Origin: JAWLGW01 sp964569055 | Lineage (GTDB): Bacteria > Planctomycetota > J058 | Direction of reading: 5' to 3' | Length of the DNA: 25,729 nucleotides | Assembly: GCA_964569055.1 (NCBI GenBank) | Contig: CAZMSZ010000065.1 | Span: forward strand, 1 to 25,729 | Part shown: in pieces, positions 1-8,540 of the stretch | Position numbering within the stretch: position 1 is the stretch's first letter | How the letters are laid out: every line of letters begins with the position of its first letter | The notes under the pieces: model-generated | Database searches by the model: none | Seen by the model: the letters and a program-made list of their open reading frames with translations, nothing else | Told to the model about the DNA's origin: nothing | Made by a program: the position numbers and the translations under genes

Positions 1-60
1 GGATCAGGGGTGAGACTGTCGCGAAACACGACCACCCCTCGCGAGGAGCGGGATAAAGGT

Positions 61-94
<34 letters not shown>

Positions 95-300
95 GACAAG
101 CGACAGCCCTAAAGCGACAGCGCCCTCGGACACACCGCTCCGGGCACTGGGCGCCAAACCACCCCTCGCCCTACGAGAGCCCCTCACGCGAGCAGCAGCG
201 CCGCTTCGGGCGACGCGGCGCTCTCGCCAAGATCTGGAAGTTCACTCCAAACCAGCCGCGTCGCCGCGGCGGCGCGCGAATCAGCGAGAGCGGGGGGAAT

Positions 301-321
301 CTGGGGGGCGGAGCCCCCCAG
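301..321 (-). terminator. Strong hairpin after the peptidase-CAP gene
   Basis: A perfect 9-bp stem (CTGGGGGGC paired with GCCCCCCAG) closes a 3-base loop. It lies seven bases past the minus-strand stop codon at 328-330, which is where a terminator would sit. No clear U-tract follows on either strand, so it may be a GC-rich terminator or only an RNA-stabilising hairpin. Confidence 0.5.
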
Positions 322-327
322 AAACCA

Positions 328-3300
328 CTACGGCAGCTGTGGCTTGCCCATGCCGAAGTTCTGCGTCCAGTAGGTGCCGCTGCGGGCCACGCCGACCTGA
401 TGGAAGTCCTTGTGGATCATGTTGCGGTGGTGCCCGCTCGAGGTGTACCACGCGTCGTGCGCGCCCTTGGCGGTGGTCATGCCGAAGGCCACGTTCTCGC
501 CCACCGGGTCGTTGTAGCCCTCCAGCCGGGCGCGGTGGCTGGGGGTGGCGCGGCTCGGGTCGGGCTCGTCGTGGGTCAGCTCGCCGGCGCGCTCCATGAA
601 CGCCGAGTGCTTGGCGGCGGTCTGGACCAGGCGCAGGTCGATCGCCAGCGCGTGGAGCCCCAGCATGATCCGGTACTCGTTCAGGATCCGGACCTGCTCG
701 CGCCCGTCCTCGGGCACGCCCGGCAGGTTCGCGTTGAACTGCATGACCTTGGCGTTGAGCGCCTGCAGCTTCTGCGCCTCGGGGGTGGGCGCCATGCCGG
801 CGCAGCCCGCCCGCCGCGCCAGCTCGTCGCGCAGGTCCTTGGCCGTCTGCCCGCGCCGCCTCGCGTCCACCTCGAGCTCGTCGAGCCAGGGCTCGGTCGC
901 CTCGAGCAGCTCGAGGTCGGCCGCGACCGCGGGCGCGTCGAACACCGGCGGGAGCGCCACCCAGAACGCCGCGAGCGCCTTCACCTTCTCGTCGACGTAC
1001 GGCTGCCCGGCCGCCCCGTGGTTCGCGTCGGGGTACACGCCGGTGTCGTTGATGATGTCGCGCGCCGCCTGCTGCAGCTCCTGGAGCCTCTGCCAGCGCG
1101 CCATCAGCTCCTTGGGCTCGACCCCGTCCTTGATCGCCTTCTCCACCCGCCCGGCGGCCTTCTTGCGGAGCGACGCCAGCGCCTTCCCGGCGCGGCTGCG
1201 GGCCTTGTTCGCCTCCTTCTCCGGCGCGGCGGGGAGGTGCTTGCGGAGCGCGGCGTAGGCGGCGGTGAGCTGATCGAGCGAGTAGTCCCTCTCGCCGCAC
1301 AGCTCCACCATGGCCGTCTCGGCGTCGGCCAGCGCCGCGGCGCTGCCCCCGGCGCCGCCCGCCGGCTCGACCTTGGCGCTCGGGTCGTAGAACCGCAGCA
1401 TCAGCTTGTCGAGCACCTCGGCCGGGAGCCCGAAGTAGTCCTCGAGCTTGGGCGAGCCGCCGTTGTAGGCCGCGCGCAGGTACTCCACGAAGTCGCTGCG
1501 GAAGCGGCCGTCGTCGAAGGTGCACAGGAAGTAGACCACCGCGCCCGCGCCGCGGTAGTTCATGGCGATGTCGCCCGAGTCCCACTGCTGGCTGGTGCGG
1601 TAGTTCCGCACCATGGTCAGCAGCGAGTGCTCGGCGCCCCCGCCGCGCAGGTTGCTCTGGTAGGCGACCACGCGGCTGTGGTCCTGGAGCCCGCCCAGCG
1701 TCAGCACGCCGTCGCGGAAGAACGCGTCCTCCAGGTAGACCGCCGCCCCCTCGGCCAGCCAGGACTCGGCGTACCCCGCCGACGACTCGCCCAGGATCTG
1801 GTGCACGATCTCGTGCTGGAGCGTGGTCCAGTCGCGCGAGCTGTAGAAGAACGAGGCGTGCCGCCCGCCGTCGTAGAACCCGGCCGCCCAGTTGGTGGGC
1901 GGGCTGGCGTGCTGCGTGAACTGGTCGCGCGAGCGGTAGTAGTTCACGACCAGCGGCCGGGACTGGCTGGCCGCGACCCCGAAGATCAGCGCCGCGCCCT
2001 TGGCGCCGAAGAACAGGTCGTACTGGCGGAACAGCTGCAGGTAGAACGCCTCGAGCCGCTCGGCGACCCGCGTGGTCTCCTCGAGGTCGGCGGTCGACTT
2101 GAGCAAGAAGTGCTCGGTCTGGACCTCCCAGCAGCTCCCGGGCTCGGCGTGCTGCCGGCTGGCCTCGGCGGGGGTGGTCCACTGCTTGGTCTGGAGGTCG
2201 AAGTACTCCCCCTTCTCGTAGCGCGCCCGCTCCTCCGCGAGCACCCAGCCCAGCTTGGCGTCCCAGGCGAAGCCGGCCCGCAGCCGCTCGGCCTCGAACC
2301 GGCGCAGCCACGCCCCGTCGACCTTGACGTGGCCGAGGCCCTTGTGCGCCCGGTCGTTCTCGGGGTCGAGCAGCAGCACGTACTGGAACAGGTCGAACGC
2401 CAGCCCCGGCTCGCCCGCGGCGATGCACTTCTCGACCGCCTTGAGCGAGCGGTCGACCGTCTCGTCGATCACGCCGTCGATCTGCTTGCGGAACCCCTTC
2501 GCCAGCGAGCCCGCGTCGGCGTCGGCCGCCGTGTGCTCGAGCGCGCGCAGCGCCTCGCGCAGCTGCCCGCCGCGCACCGGGTCGCCGGCCCGCTCGACCC
2601 CGCGCGCGATCAGCGCGTCGAGATCGGCCTTGGCCTCCTTGGGCGCGTAGCCCTGCGTGCGCATCCAGTCGATCACCGCGTCCAGGCCGTCGGCCACGGT
2701 GCCGAGCCGCTTGGCCGCGAACTCGCCCACCACGGCCCGGGCCTGGGCCCGCCCCTCGCGCGCCCGCTCGCGGGCCCGCGCCGCCGGCGTGCCGGCGACG
2801 GCCACCAGCCGCAGGAACGGCTTGAGCCGCGCGCGCCAGGCCTCGTAGCCGTAGTCGTCGCACCAGCGGTCGAGCGCCCGCAGCGTGGCCGGCCCGGTGG
2901 CGCGGGCCAGCGCGCCCTCGAAGTAGAGGGCGTGGATCTGCTGCAGCAGCGGCTGGAGCGCGGGCGCCGCCTTGAACACGGACTGGTGCTCGTCGTAGAA
3001 CGCGACCACCTCGGCGCAGCCCTCGAACGACTCGCGCGCCAGGGCGAGCGACTCCTCGACCACGCCGACCAGCTGCTGCTCGAGGTCGGCGCGCTCGGCG
3101 CCCTTGGCCCGGCGGTGCTCGCGGGCTAGGGCCGCGAACCGCTCCTTCCAGTCGTGGCCCCAGCTGCCCGCGCGGCGCTGGGTGCGGGGCGTGAGCGGAC
3201 CGCCCGCGAGCGGGCCGCCGCCCGCCGCGCGGCGGGCGAACGCCTCGGCGATGTCGGGCCGCGCCAGGAGCTCGCGCATGGCCTTGAACCAGGGGTCGTC

Positions 3301-4680
3301 GGCGTAGCTGCCGCCCTCGAACGCCCGGCGGGCGGCCGCGATGTCGCCCTGCTCCGCGGCCTCGTCCACGATCAGCAGCGCGCGGGTGTAGGTGGCGGCC
3401 CGCTCGCGCAGCGTCTCGAGCCGCTCGCGGTAGCCCGCCACGCGGCGGCCCCGCTCGCTCTCGCGCAGCGCCTCGGGGAAGCGGTCGAGCTCGCGCAGCA
3501 GCGCGTCGTAGCCGCCCACCCCCAGGATCGGGTGGAGCTCGGCGTCGCCCGCCAGCGAGGCGATCCCCTCGGGGCCCTGGGCCGCGTGCTCCTGGATCGC
3601 GAGCGCGATCTGGCGGCGCAGGTCCTTGCCGCGCGCCGCCTCGGCGGCGAGCTGGAACGGCGAGCGGCGCTGCTGCAGGCACAGCCACAGGATCCGCTCC
3701 ATGTCCTCGCCGAGCCGCTTCCAGGCGGCGTCGACCTGCTCGGCCGAGACCTCGGCCGCGCCCTCCTCCTCGGGCTCGGGGACCTCGGGGCCGCGCACCA
3801 GCGCCGCGAGCCGGTCCTTGACGCGCGCCAGCGTCTGGCCCTGCGACACGACCAGCCGCTCGCGCTCGAGCCGGGCGATCAGCCCCTGGAGGCGCGTCAG
3901 CTCGCCCGGGCTGGGCGGAACGCCGCGCGCGGCGAGCCTCCCCACGTCCGCCTCGAGCTCGCGCAGGAGGGCGTCGAGCTGCGCGGCGGTCGGGCCGCTG
4001 GTCGCGACCGTGGGTCCGGCGCCGGTCGCGCCCCGGTCGACCCTCCCGCCGCCGCCGCTCCCGGCGAGGTTGAACAGCACGAACGCGGCGAAGCCCACCG
4101 CCCCGGCCGCCACGATCAGGCCGAGCCCGCTGTCCTGGCGTCGGCGCCGGGCGGCGGGGTGGGAGGCCGACGACTGGCCCGGCCGACGGCGCGTGCCCGA
4201 GCTGCGCAGCTTGTCGCGCCCTTCGGGCTCGACCGCCTCCTCCCCGTCCGGATCGCCGAGGACCACGCTCTCGCCGGTCTGCGAGGCGCTGGCGTCGGGG
4301 GCCGAGGCGGCGAGGTCCTCCGAGGCGCTCGCCTCGGGCGGCGCGGCCGGGCGGCGCAGCTCGGGCGGGACGAGGTCGCGCGGGACGGCCGCCAGGCCGC
4401 CGGGCGGCGCGCCGGCGGGCGGGCGGCCCGGCACGGCGAGCGAGACCGCCTGGCGCGGCGCGGCCACCTTGGCCGCCGGGGTGTAGCCGGTGCGCTCGAG
4501 CACGTCGAGGAGCTGGACGTCGCTCACGAACCCGAGCCGCCGCGCGACCTCGAGCACGTCGAGCTTGCCGCCGCCGCGCTCGAGCCGCAGCTGCTCCTCG
4601 AGGGTCTCCTTGACCTGCCCGGGCTGGAGGACCCCGTGGGTGATCAACCAGGCCGTGAGCTGACGTTCGTCCATGGCCAT
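328..4680 (-). CDS. Large membrane-anchored HExxH peptidase with C-terminal CAP domain
   Basis: This 1450-residue protein has several recognisable parts. Residues 1-70 resemble the helical N-terminal domain of GspE/MshE-type proteins. A Pro/Ala/Ser-rich linker follows, then one membrane segment at about 185-205. Next comes a long helical, Arg/Glu-rich region. Residues about 900-1060 form a gluzincin-like domain with HEIVH at 956-960, resembling the DUF1570/basic-secretory-protease group. The last ~120 residues are a CAP/SCP domain, with GENV around E1395 and a GHHRNM motif at about 1416-1421. The likely topology is a cytoplasmic N-terminus with the peptidase and CAP domains outside the membrane. 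ATG at 4680 is chosen because GGAG lies 10 bases upstream; a second ATG is two codons in, and the frame extends 40 codons further upstream without support. The gene is divergent from the phosphoesterase. The combined role is unknown; extracytoplasmic proteolysis or envelope interaction is an inference. Confidence 0.85.
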   Translation of the reverse strand: MAMDERQLTAWLITHGVLQPGQVKETLEEQLRLERGGGKLDVLEVARRLGFVSDVQLLDVLERTGYTPAAKVAAPRQAVSLAVPGRPPAGAPPGGLAAVPRDLVPPELRRPAAPPEASASEDLAASAPDASASQTGESVVLGDPDGEEAVEPEGRDKLRSSGTRRRPGQSSASHPAARRRRQDSGLGLIVAAGAVGFAAFVLFNLAGSGGGGRVDRGATGAGPTVATSGPTAAQLDALLRELEADVGRLAARGVPPSPGELTRLQGLIARLERERLVVSQGQTLARVKDRLAALVRGPEVPEPEEEGAAEVSAEQVDAAWKRLGEDMERILWLCLQQRRSPFQLAAEAARGKDLRRQIALAIQEHAAQGPEGIASLAGDAELHPILGVGGYDALLRELDRFPEALRESERGRRVAGYRERLETLRERAATYTRALLIVDEAAEQGDIAAARRAFEGGSYADDPWFKAMRELLARPDIAEAFARRAAGGGPLAGGPLTPRTQRRAGSWGHDWKERFAALAREHRRAKGAERADLEQQLVGVVEESLALARESFEGCAEVVAFYDEHQSVFKAAPALQPLLQQIHALYFEGALARATGPATLRALDRWCDDYGYEAWRARLKPFLRLVAVAGTPAARARERAREGRAQARAVVGEFAAKRLGTVADGLDAVIDWMRTQGYAPKEAKADLDALIARGVERAGDPVRGGQLREALRALEHTAADADAGSLAKGFRKQIDGVIDETVDRSLKAVEKCIAAGEPGLAFDLFQYVLLLDPENDRAHKGLGHVKVDGAWLRRFEAERLRAGFAWDAKLGWVLAEERARYEKGEYFDLQTKQWTTPAEASRQHAEPGSCWEVQTEHFLLKSTADLEETTRVAERLEAFYLQLFRQYDLFFGAKGAALIFGVAASQSRPLVVNYYRSRDQFTQHASPPTNWAAGFYDGGRHASFFYSSRDWTTLQHEIVHQILGESSAGYAESWLAEGAAVYLEDAFFRDGVLTLGGLQDHSRVVAYQSNLRGGGAEHSLLTMVRNYRTSQQWDSGDIAMNYRGAGAVVYFLCTFDDGRFRSDFVEYLRAAYNGGSPKLEDYFGLPAEVLDKLMLRFYDPSAKVEPAGGAGGSAAALADAETAMVELCGERDYSLDQLTAAYAALRKHLPAAPEKEANKARSRAGKALASLRKKAAGRVEKAIKDGVEPKELMARWQRLQELQQAARDIINDTGVYPDANHGAAGQPYVDEKVKALAAFWVALPPVFDAPAVAADLELLEATEPWLDELEVDARRRGQTAKDLRDELARRAGCAGMAPTPEAQKLQALNAKVMQFNANLPGVPEDGREQVRILNEYRIMLGLHALAIDLRLVQTAAKHSAFMERAGELTHDEPDPSRATPSHRARLEGYNDPVGENVAFGMTTAKGAHDAWYTSSGHHRNMIHKDFHQVGVARSGTYWTQNFGMGKPQLP

Positions 4681-4881
4681 GCCGGGGGCGCTCCGCGGGT
4701 AGGGCTCGGGCTGCGGTCCGATGTTGGGTGGCGCCCGCGCGCGCCGCAAGTCGCTCCGTGCAACTGGACGGTAAATGTCGCGGCGCCGCGCGGGGGGCAC
4801 GGCCCGTCGTGCGGCCGGTCTCGGCTCGGGTTACGATCCGCCGCCGGAGCTCCGCCCTGCCGCGGAGCCTGGAGGACGCGC
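4681..4881. promoter_or_regulatory. Divergent intergenic region
   Basis: These 201 bases separate the minus-strand peptidase-CAP gene from the plus-strand phosphoesterase and must hold both promoters. A weak minus-10-like TACGAT lies upstream of the phosphoesterase near 4832-4837, but I see no convincing minus-35 partner on either strand. Confidence 0.35.
4871..4876 (+). promoter_or_regulatory. Ribosome binding site fixing a TTG start
   Basis: GGAGGA lies five bases before TTG at 4882. The frame is open for more than 1.7 kb upstream, so this site and the family-typical N-terminus decide the start. Confidence 0.8.
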
Positions 4882-5628
4882 TTGGGCCTGCCCGCCAAGC
4901 TCGGAGTGATCAGCGACCTCCACGCCAACTTCGAGGCGCTCAAGGTCGCGCTCAACTGGCTCCACGCCGAGGGCGTCGAGCACGTGGTCTGCCTGGGCGA
5001 CATCGTCGGCTACAACGCCAACCCGGTCGAGGTCACCTACCTCACCTGGCAGCGCGTGCGCTTCTCGCTCAAGGGGAACCACGAGCGCTACGTGCTCGGG
5101 CAGGAGGCGAAGGGCGTCGCCGACGAGAAGCTCGAGGTGATCGACTGGACGCGCGAGCAGCTCAGCGCGCAGTACCGCGACTGGCTGGCCGCGCTCCCCG
5201 ACGCCCACCTCTACGAGGGCACGCTCCTGCTCACCCACGGCTCGCCGCGCGACCCCGACGAGTACATCTACAAGAAGGACGTGATCAAGGGCTCGCTGCG
5301 CCACATGCACGAGCACTACGCGGGCGTGCCGATCTGCTTCTTCGGCCACAGCCACCTGCCGATGCTGGTCGGCGGGGGGCGGCTCGAGACGCGCTTCGAC
5401 GAGACCCGCACGATCGAGCTGGACAAGGACGCCGTGTACCTGATCAACCCCGGCAGCGTGGGGCAGCCGCGCGACGGGGTGGCGAAGACCGCGTTCGGGG
5501 TGCTCGACACGCGCCGGTGGCGCTTCACCTGGGTGCGCCTGGACTACGACTTCGAGACGACCGGGCAACGGATCCGGGACGCCGGGCTCGACGCCGCGAT
5601 GGCGACGCGCCTGACCCGGGGTAAGTGA
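4882..5628 (+). CDS. Calcineurin-like metallophosphoesterase (YfcE/Metallophos_2 type)
   Basis: This 248-residue protein is a complete dinuclear metallophosphoesterase. The metal-ligand motifs appear in the expected order: SDLHANF near the N-terminus, GDIVGYN, GNHERY, a THGSP motif and GHSH near residue 155, followed by the INPGSVGQPRD segment typical of the Metallophos_2 group. Such proteins hydrolyse phosphodiesters or phosphomonoesters; the substrate here cannot be told. There is no signal peptide, so it should act in the cytoplasm. The TTG start is set by a strong GGAGGA site five bases upstream. Its TGA stop overlaps the GTG of the following membrane protein (GTGA), so the two are probably translated together. 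Confidence 0.93.
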   Translation: MGLPAKLGVISDLHANFEALKVALNWLHAEGVEHVVCLGDIVGYNANPVEVTYLTWQRVRFSLKGNHERYVLGQEAKGVADEKLEVIDWTREQLSAQYRDWLAALPDAHLYEGTLLLTHGSPRDPDEYIYKKDVIKGSLRHMHEHYAGVPICFFGHSHLPMLVGGGRLETRFDETRTIELDKDAVYLINPGSVGQPRDGVAKTAFGVLDTRRWRFTWVRLDYDFETTGQRIRDAGLDAAMATRLTRGK

Positions 5629-6307
5629 GGGGACCCGTGGGGGACGAGCCGGCGCGCGAGGACGCCGCAGCGGAGGAGGAGGGCGGCGCGCGGGGCGCCG
5701 CCGAGGAGGCGCCGATCGAGGAGCTCTCGCCCGAGGAGGAGGCCGCGAGCCTGGACGAGGCCGTGGCCGCCGTGCGCGCCCGCCGCCACGAGCTCGACGC
5801 GATCCCCGACGGGCCGCGCCCGCGCGTCCCCGGCGAGAGCTACAAGCGCCGGCAGATGTTCGTGGACTGGGAGCTCCAGGTCAGCTACGTCGGCGTCTAC
5901 CTGACGGTGACCGTGTTCCTGGTGATCGGGTTCGCCGCCCTCAACTACGTGTTCGCCGCCTTCTACGAGCGCGCGGCGCAGGTCCAGCTCCAGCAGCCCT
6001 ACGGCGATGGGACCGACTACTTCTTGCTCGCCACGCTCAACGTGGTGTTCCTGCTGCTGCTCGTGATCGGGATGGCGGTCTACGCGATCATCCAGTCCCA
6101 CCGGATCGCCGGGCCGGTGTTCCGCTTCCGGCGCGCCCTCGAGGCGCTGCGCGCCCGCGACTACGACTTCCACCTGCAGCTCCGCGAGCGCGACTACATG
6201 AAGGACGTGGCGGAGCAGCTCAACGCGCTCAACCAGGCGCTCAAGGCCAAGGACGTCGCCATCGCCGACGCCGCCCTGGCCCTCGACGAGCTCGCCCGCC
6301 GCCACCC
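5625..6307 (+). CDS. Two-helix membrane protein with HAMP-like linker, truncated by gap
   Basis: About 228 residues are visible before the assembly gap. Residues 1-70 are highly acidic (Glu/Ala-rich). Two hydrophobic segments at about 87-110 and 133-156 enclose only some 22 residues. A HAMP-like linker follows (SHRIAGPVFRFRRAL at about 158-172) and then a helical stretch that runs into the N run. This is the N-terminal architecture of a signalling protein such as a methyl-accepting protein or a sensor kinase, but any output domain is lost. GTG at 5625 overlaps the phosphoesterase stop. An alternative GTG at 5637 has GAGGGG four bases upstream and may be the true start. The sequence after the gap restarts just before the sigma factor gene, so the 3' end is missing. 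Confidence 0.75.
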
Positions 6308-6407
6308 NNNNNNNNNNNNNNNNNNNNNNNNNNNNNNNNNNNNNNNNNNNNNNNNNNNNNNNNNNNNNNNNNNNNNNNNNNNNNNNNNNNNNNNNNNNNN
6401 NNNNNNN
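6308..6407. other. Assembly gap (100 N)
   Basis: Exactly 100 unknown bases form a conventional scaffold gap of unknown real size. It removes the 3' end of the HAMP-like membrane protein gene and possibly the start of the sigma-gene upstream region. Confidence 0.95.
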
Positions 6408-6431
6408 TCCGTAGAATGCCCGCCCCTGGCG

Positions 6432-6457
6432 GGAACCGCCGCGGGGTTCGCCTCGTC
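6432..6457 (+). promoter_or_regulatory. Candidate ECF-type promoter (GGAACC-N16-CGTC)
   Basis: GGAACC at 6432-6437 and CGTC at 6454-6457 are separated by exactly 16 bases. This matches the usual ECF sigma promoter layout of a GGAAC-type minus-35 and a CGT-type minus-10. It sits 21 bases before the GTG of an ECF sigma gene, which suggests autoregulation. The predicted leader would be short but would still contain the AAAGGA ribosome site at 6466-6471. A small inverted repeat (6428-6440) overlaps the minus-35 element. Confidence 0.55.
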
Positions 6458-6478
6458 CAAGGCGGAAAGGATGGCGCG

Positions 6479-7072
6479 GTGACCGTGGAGCTCGCGACCC
6501 TCGACGACCGCACCCTGGTGGCCCGCACGCAGCAGGGCAACCGCGACGCCTTCGCCGCGCTGGTCGAGCGCTACCAAGACCGCGTCCTGAACCTCGTCTA
6601 CCAGCGCCTCGCCGACCGCGACCTCGCCCTCGACGTGGCCCAGGAGGTGTTCCTCAAGGCTTACCGCGGGCTGCCGCGGTTCGAGGGGAACGCCCAGTTC
6701 TTCACCTGGCTGTTCCGGATCACCCTCAACGAGACGACCACGTTCCGGCGCCGCCAGGAGCGCCACCAGCGCGCCGGGTCGCTCGACGCGCCGGGGCCCG
6801 ACGGGGAGATGCGCGGCGACCCGGCCGACAGCAGCTTCGAGCCCGCCGCGGAGGCGGCGCGCCACGACGACGCCGCCGCGGTCCACCAGGCGATCGGCGC
6901 CCTCGACGACGATCTGGCGCAGGTGATCCTGCTGCGCGACATCGACGGGCGCAGCTATCAGGAGATCGCCGAGGTGCTGCAGCTCCCCCTCGGCTCGGTC
7001 AAGTCCAAGATCTTCCGCGCGCGCCAGGCGCTCAAGGAGCGGCTGGCGCAGGTGATCGAGCGTCCGCGATGA
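6479..7072 (+). CDS. ECF RNA polymerase sigma factor
   Basis: This 197-residue protein is a full-length ECF (group 4) sigma-70 factor. Region 2 spans about residues 15-85 and includes the core-binding and minus-10 recognition signature around DVAQEVFLKAYR (52-63). A variable linker of about 50 residues follows, then region 4 (about 134-190) with a helix-turn-helix around SYQEIAEVLQLPLGSVKSKI. It directs RNA polymerase to a stress- or signal-specific promoter set. GTG at 6479 is chosen because AAAGGA lies seven bases upstream; the frame also runs further upstream without support. Its stop overlaps the ATG of the zinc-binding anti-sigma gene (ATGA), the usual arrangement for a sigma and its inhibitor. 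Confidence 0.95.
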   Translation: MTVELATLDDRTLVARTQQGNRDAFAALVERYQDRVLNLVYQRLADRDLALDVAQEVFLKAYRGLPRFEGNAQFFTWLFRITLNETTTFRRRQERHQRAGSLDAPGPDGEMRGDPADSSFEPAAEAARHDDAAAVHQAIGALDDDLAQVILLRDIDGRSYQEIAEVLQLPLGSVKSKIFRARQALKERLAQVIERPR

Positions 7073-8238
7073 GCGCGCCCTCCTGCGAGGAGACCCGCCT
7101 CGGCCTGTGCGCCCGCCTCGACGGCGAGGCGCTGCCCGCGCCCGAGGCGCAGGCGATCGCCGAGCACCTCGAGGGCTGCCCCGACTGCGCCGCCGAGGAG
7201 GGCGCGCTCGAGCTCGCCCAGCGCGCGGTCCGCGAGCTGCCGCGGATCGCCGCGCCGCCTCACTTCACGGCCCAGGTCATGGCGCGGGTGCTCGACCAGG
7301 GCGAGGCTGCCCCGGCTCACGCCGCGTGCCCCGCCCCCGAGCAGGTGTCGGCCCTGGTGGATGGCGCGCTCGACCCGCCCCCCGCTGCCGCGCTGCGCGA
7401 GCACCTCGCGGTCTGTCCGGCCTGCGCGGAGCTGGAGCGAGGCCTCGCGCGCGTGGCCGGGGCGGTGCGCGGGCTGCCGCGGCTGAACGCGCCGCCGGCG
7501 TTCGCGACGGGGGTGCTCGCGCGCTGCCAGCTGGTCGATCGCGAGGGTCAGGAGCGGGCGGAGGCGGCCCGGCGCGCGCGGGCGGCCCTGTGGAGCAACC
7601 TCGGCCGGCTGGCGCAGGCGGCGAGCCTGCTGCTCGTGCTCGGCGCCGGGGCGGCGCTCTCGAGCCCCGGGCCGCGCGGGCTGAGGTGGCTGCCGAGCCC
7701 GTCCCGCGCCCAGGCTCGCCGCGCGCCAGCCCGCGCGCCGGCGGCCGACGAGGCCCGCGCGGAGGGGCCGCGCCTGGAGGAGCTCGCGCCTGGCCCCTAC
7801 GACGCGACCTGGGAGCTGGACCTCGACGGAGCGGTCGAGGAGGTCGCCGAGCGGGCCCGGGCGGTCCTGGGCCGGCACGCCCGCCGCGTGCTGGCCGAGG
7901 CGCAGGCGGCCGGAGACGGGCGTGGGTTCGTGGCCGTGGTCCCGGCCAACCGGGTCGACGATCTGCTGCGCGAGCTGGACGCCGACGCGGCGCTCGAGCC
8001 CAGACCGCAGGCCTGGGCGGCGATGGAGCAGATCCACGCCGAGCAGGACCGGGTGCACCTCGACAACGGGTTCGTGCTGGTCGGCGCGCTGGAGGGGCCC
8101 GCCCGCGCGCGGACCCTGCGGGTGGGGCCCTCCACGCTCCCGCTCGACGAGGGCGACGTGGAGCGGGTCGAGCAGGCGGAGGCGGCCCGCAAGGTCCGGC
8201 TGCTGCTGCGCCGCAAGGGCGGGGGAGGACGGCCGTGA
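7069..8238 (+). CDS. Membrane anti-sigma factor with duplicated zinc-binding domain
   Basis: This 389-residue protein begins with two zinc-binding anti-sigma (zf-HC2/ZAS) units. The first has H33, C37 and C40; the second has H112, C116 and C119, each in the HxxxCxxC pattern. The units also share an LPRxxAPPxF segment, and all of these positions are offset by exactly 79 residues, so the region is a gapless internal duplication. One membrane segment lies at about 183-199. The C-terminal part (about 200-389) lies beyond the membrane and is a charged alpha/beta region that I do not recognise; it may be the signal-sensing part. It presumably binds and inhibits the sigma factor encoded just upstream, overlapped by ATGA. 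Its own stop overlaps the next start (GTGA). Confidence 0.9.
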   Translation: MSAPSCEETRLGLCARLDGEALPAPEAQAIAEHLEGCPDCAAEEGALELAQRAVRELPRIAAPPHFTAQVMARVLDQGEAAPAHAACPAPEQVSALVDGALDPPPAAALREHLAVCPACAELERGLARVAGAVRGLPRLNAPPAFATGVLARCQLVDREGQERAEAARRARAALWSNLGRLAQAASLLLVLGAGAALSSPGPRGLRWLPSPSRAQARRAPARAPAADEARAEGPRLEELAPGPYDATWELDLDGAVEEVAERARAVLGRHARRVLAEAQAAGDGRGFVAVVPANRVDDLLRELDADAALEPRPQAWAAMEQIHAEQDRVHLDNGFVLVGALEGPARARTLRVGPSTLPLDEGDVERVEQAEAARKVRLLLRRKGGGGRP

Positions 8239-8540
8239 GCGAGCAGCGACCGCTGGGGGTGCGCGAGTTCCAGGAGCGGATCGAGGCGATCTACCTCGAG
8301 CGCGACTCCGCGCGCGGGAAGCTCGGCACGTTCGCGTGGCTGGTCGAGGAGGTGGGTGAGCTGTCGCGGGCGCTGCGCCGGGGCGAGCGGGCCAACCTCG
8401 AGGAGGAGTTCGGCGACTGCTTCGCGTGGCTGGCGTCGCTGGCCTCCATGAGCGGCGTGGACCTGGCGCAGGCGGCCGAGAAGTACGCCGGCGGCTGCCC
8501 GCGCTGCCACGCCACGCCCTGCGCCTGCCCCATGCGCTGA
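8235..8540 (+). CDS. MazG-like nucleotide pyrophosphohydrolase with cysteine-rich tail
   Basis: This 101-residue protein has the MazG/all-alpha NTP pyrophosphatase signature: E38-E39-x-x-E42 followed 15 residues later by E58-x-x-D61. These residues bind magnesium and hydrolyse (d)NTPs to monophosphate and pyrophosphate, often as house-cleaning of abnormal nucleotides. The C-terminus adds CPRCHATPCAC (88-98), a likely zinc-binding cluster that is not part of the basic fold. GTG at 8235 has GGAGGA five bases upstream (8224-8229) and overlaps the anti-sigma stop, placing this gene in the same transcript. The stop is only three bases from the stop of the converging DUF4276 gene. Confidence 0.88.
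   Translation: MSEQRPLGVREFQERIEAIYLERDSARGKLGTFAWLVEEVGELSRALRRGERANLEEEFGDCFAWLASLASMSGVDLAQAAEKYAGGCPRCHATPCACPMR

Noticed and set aside
4882..5628. Longer upstream start for the phosphoesterase (frame open from about 3154)
   Set aside because: The upstream part is antisense to the peptidase-CAP gene, and the GGAGGA-TTG pair gives the family-typical N-terminus.
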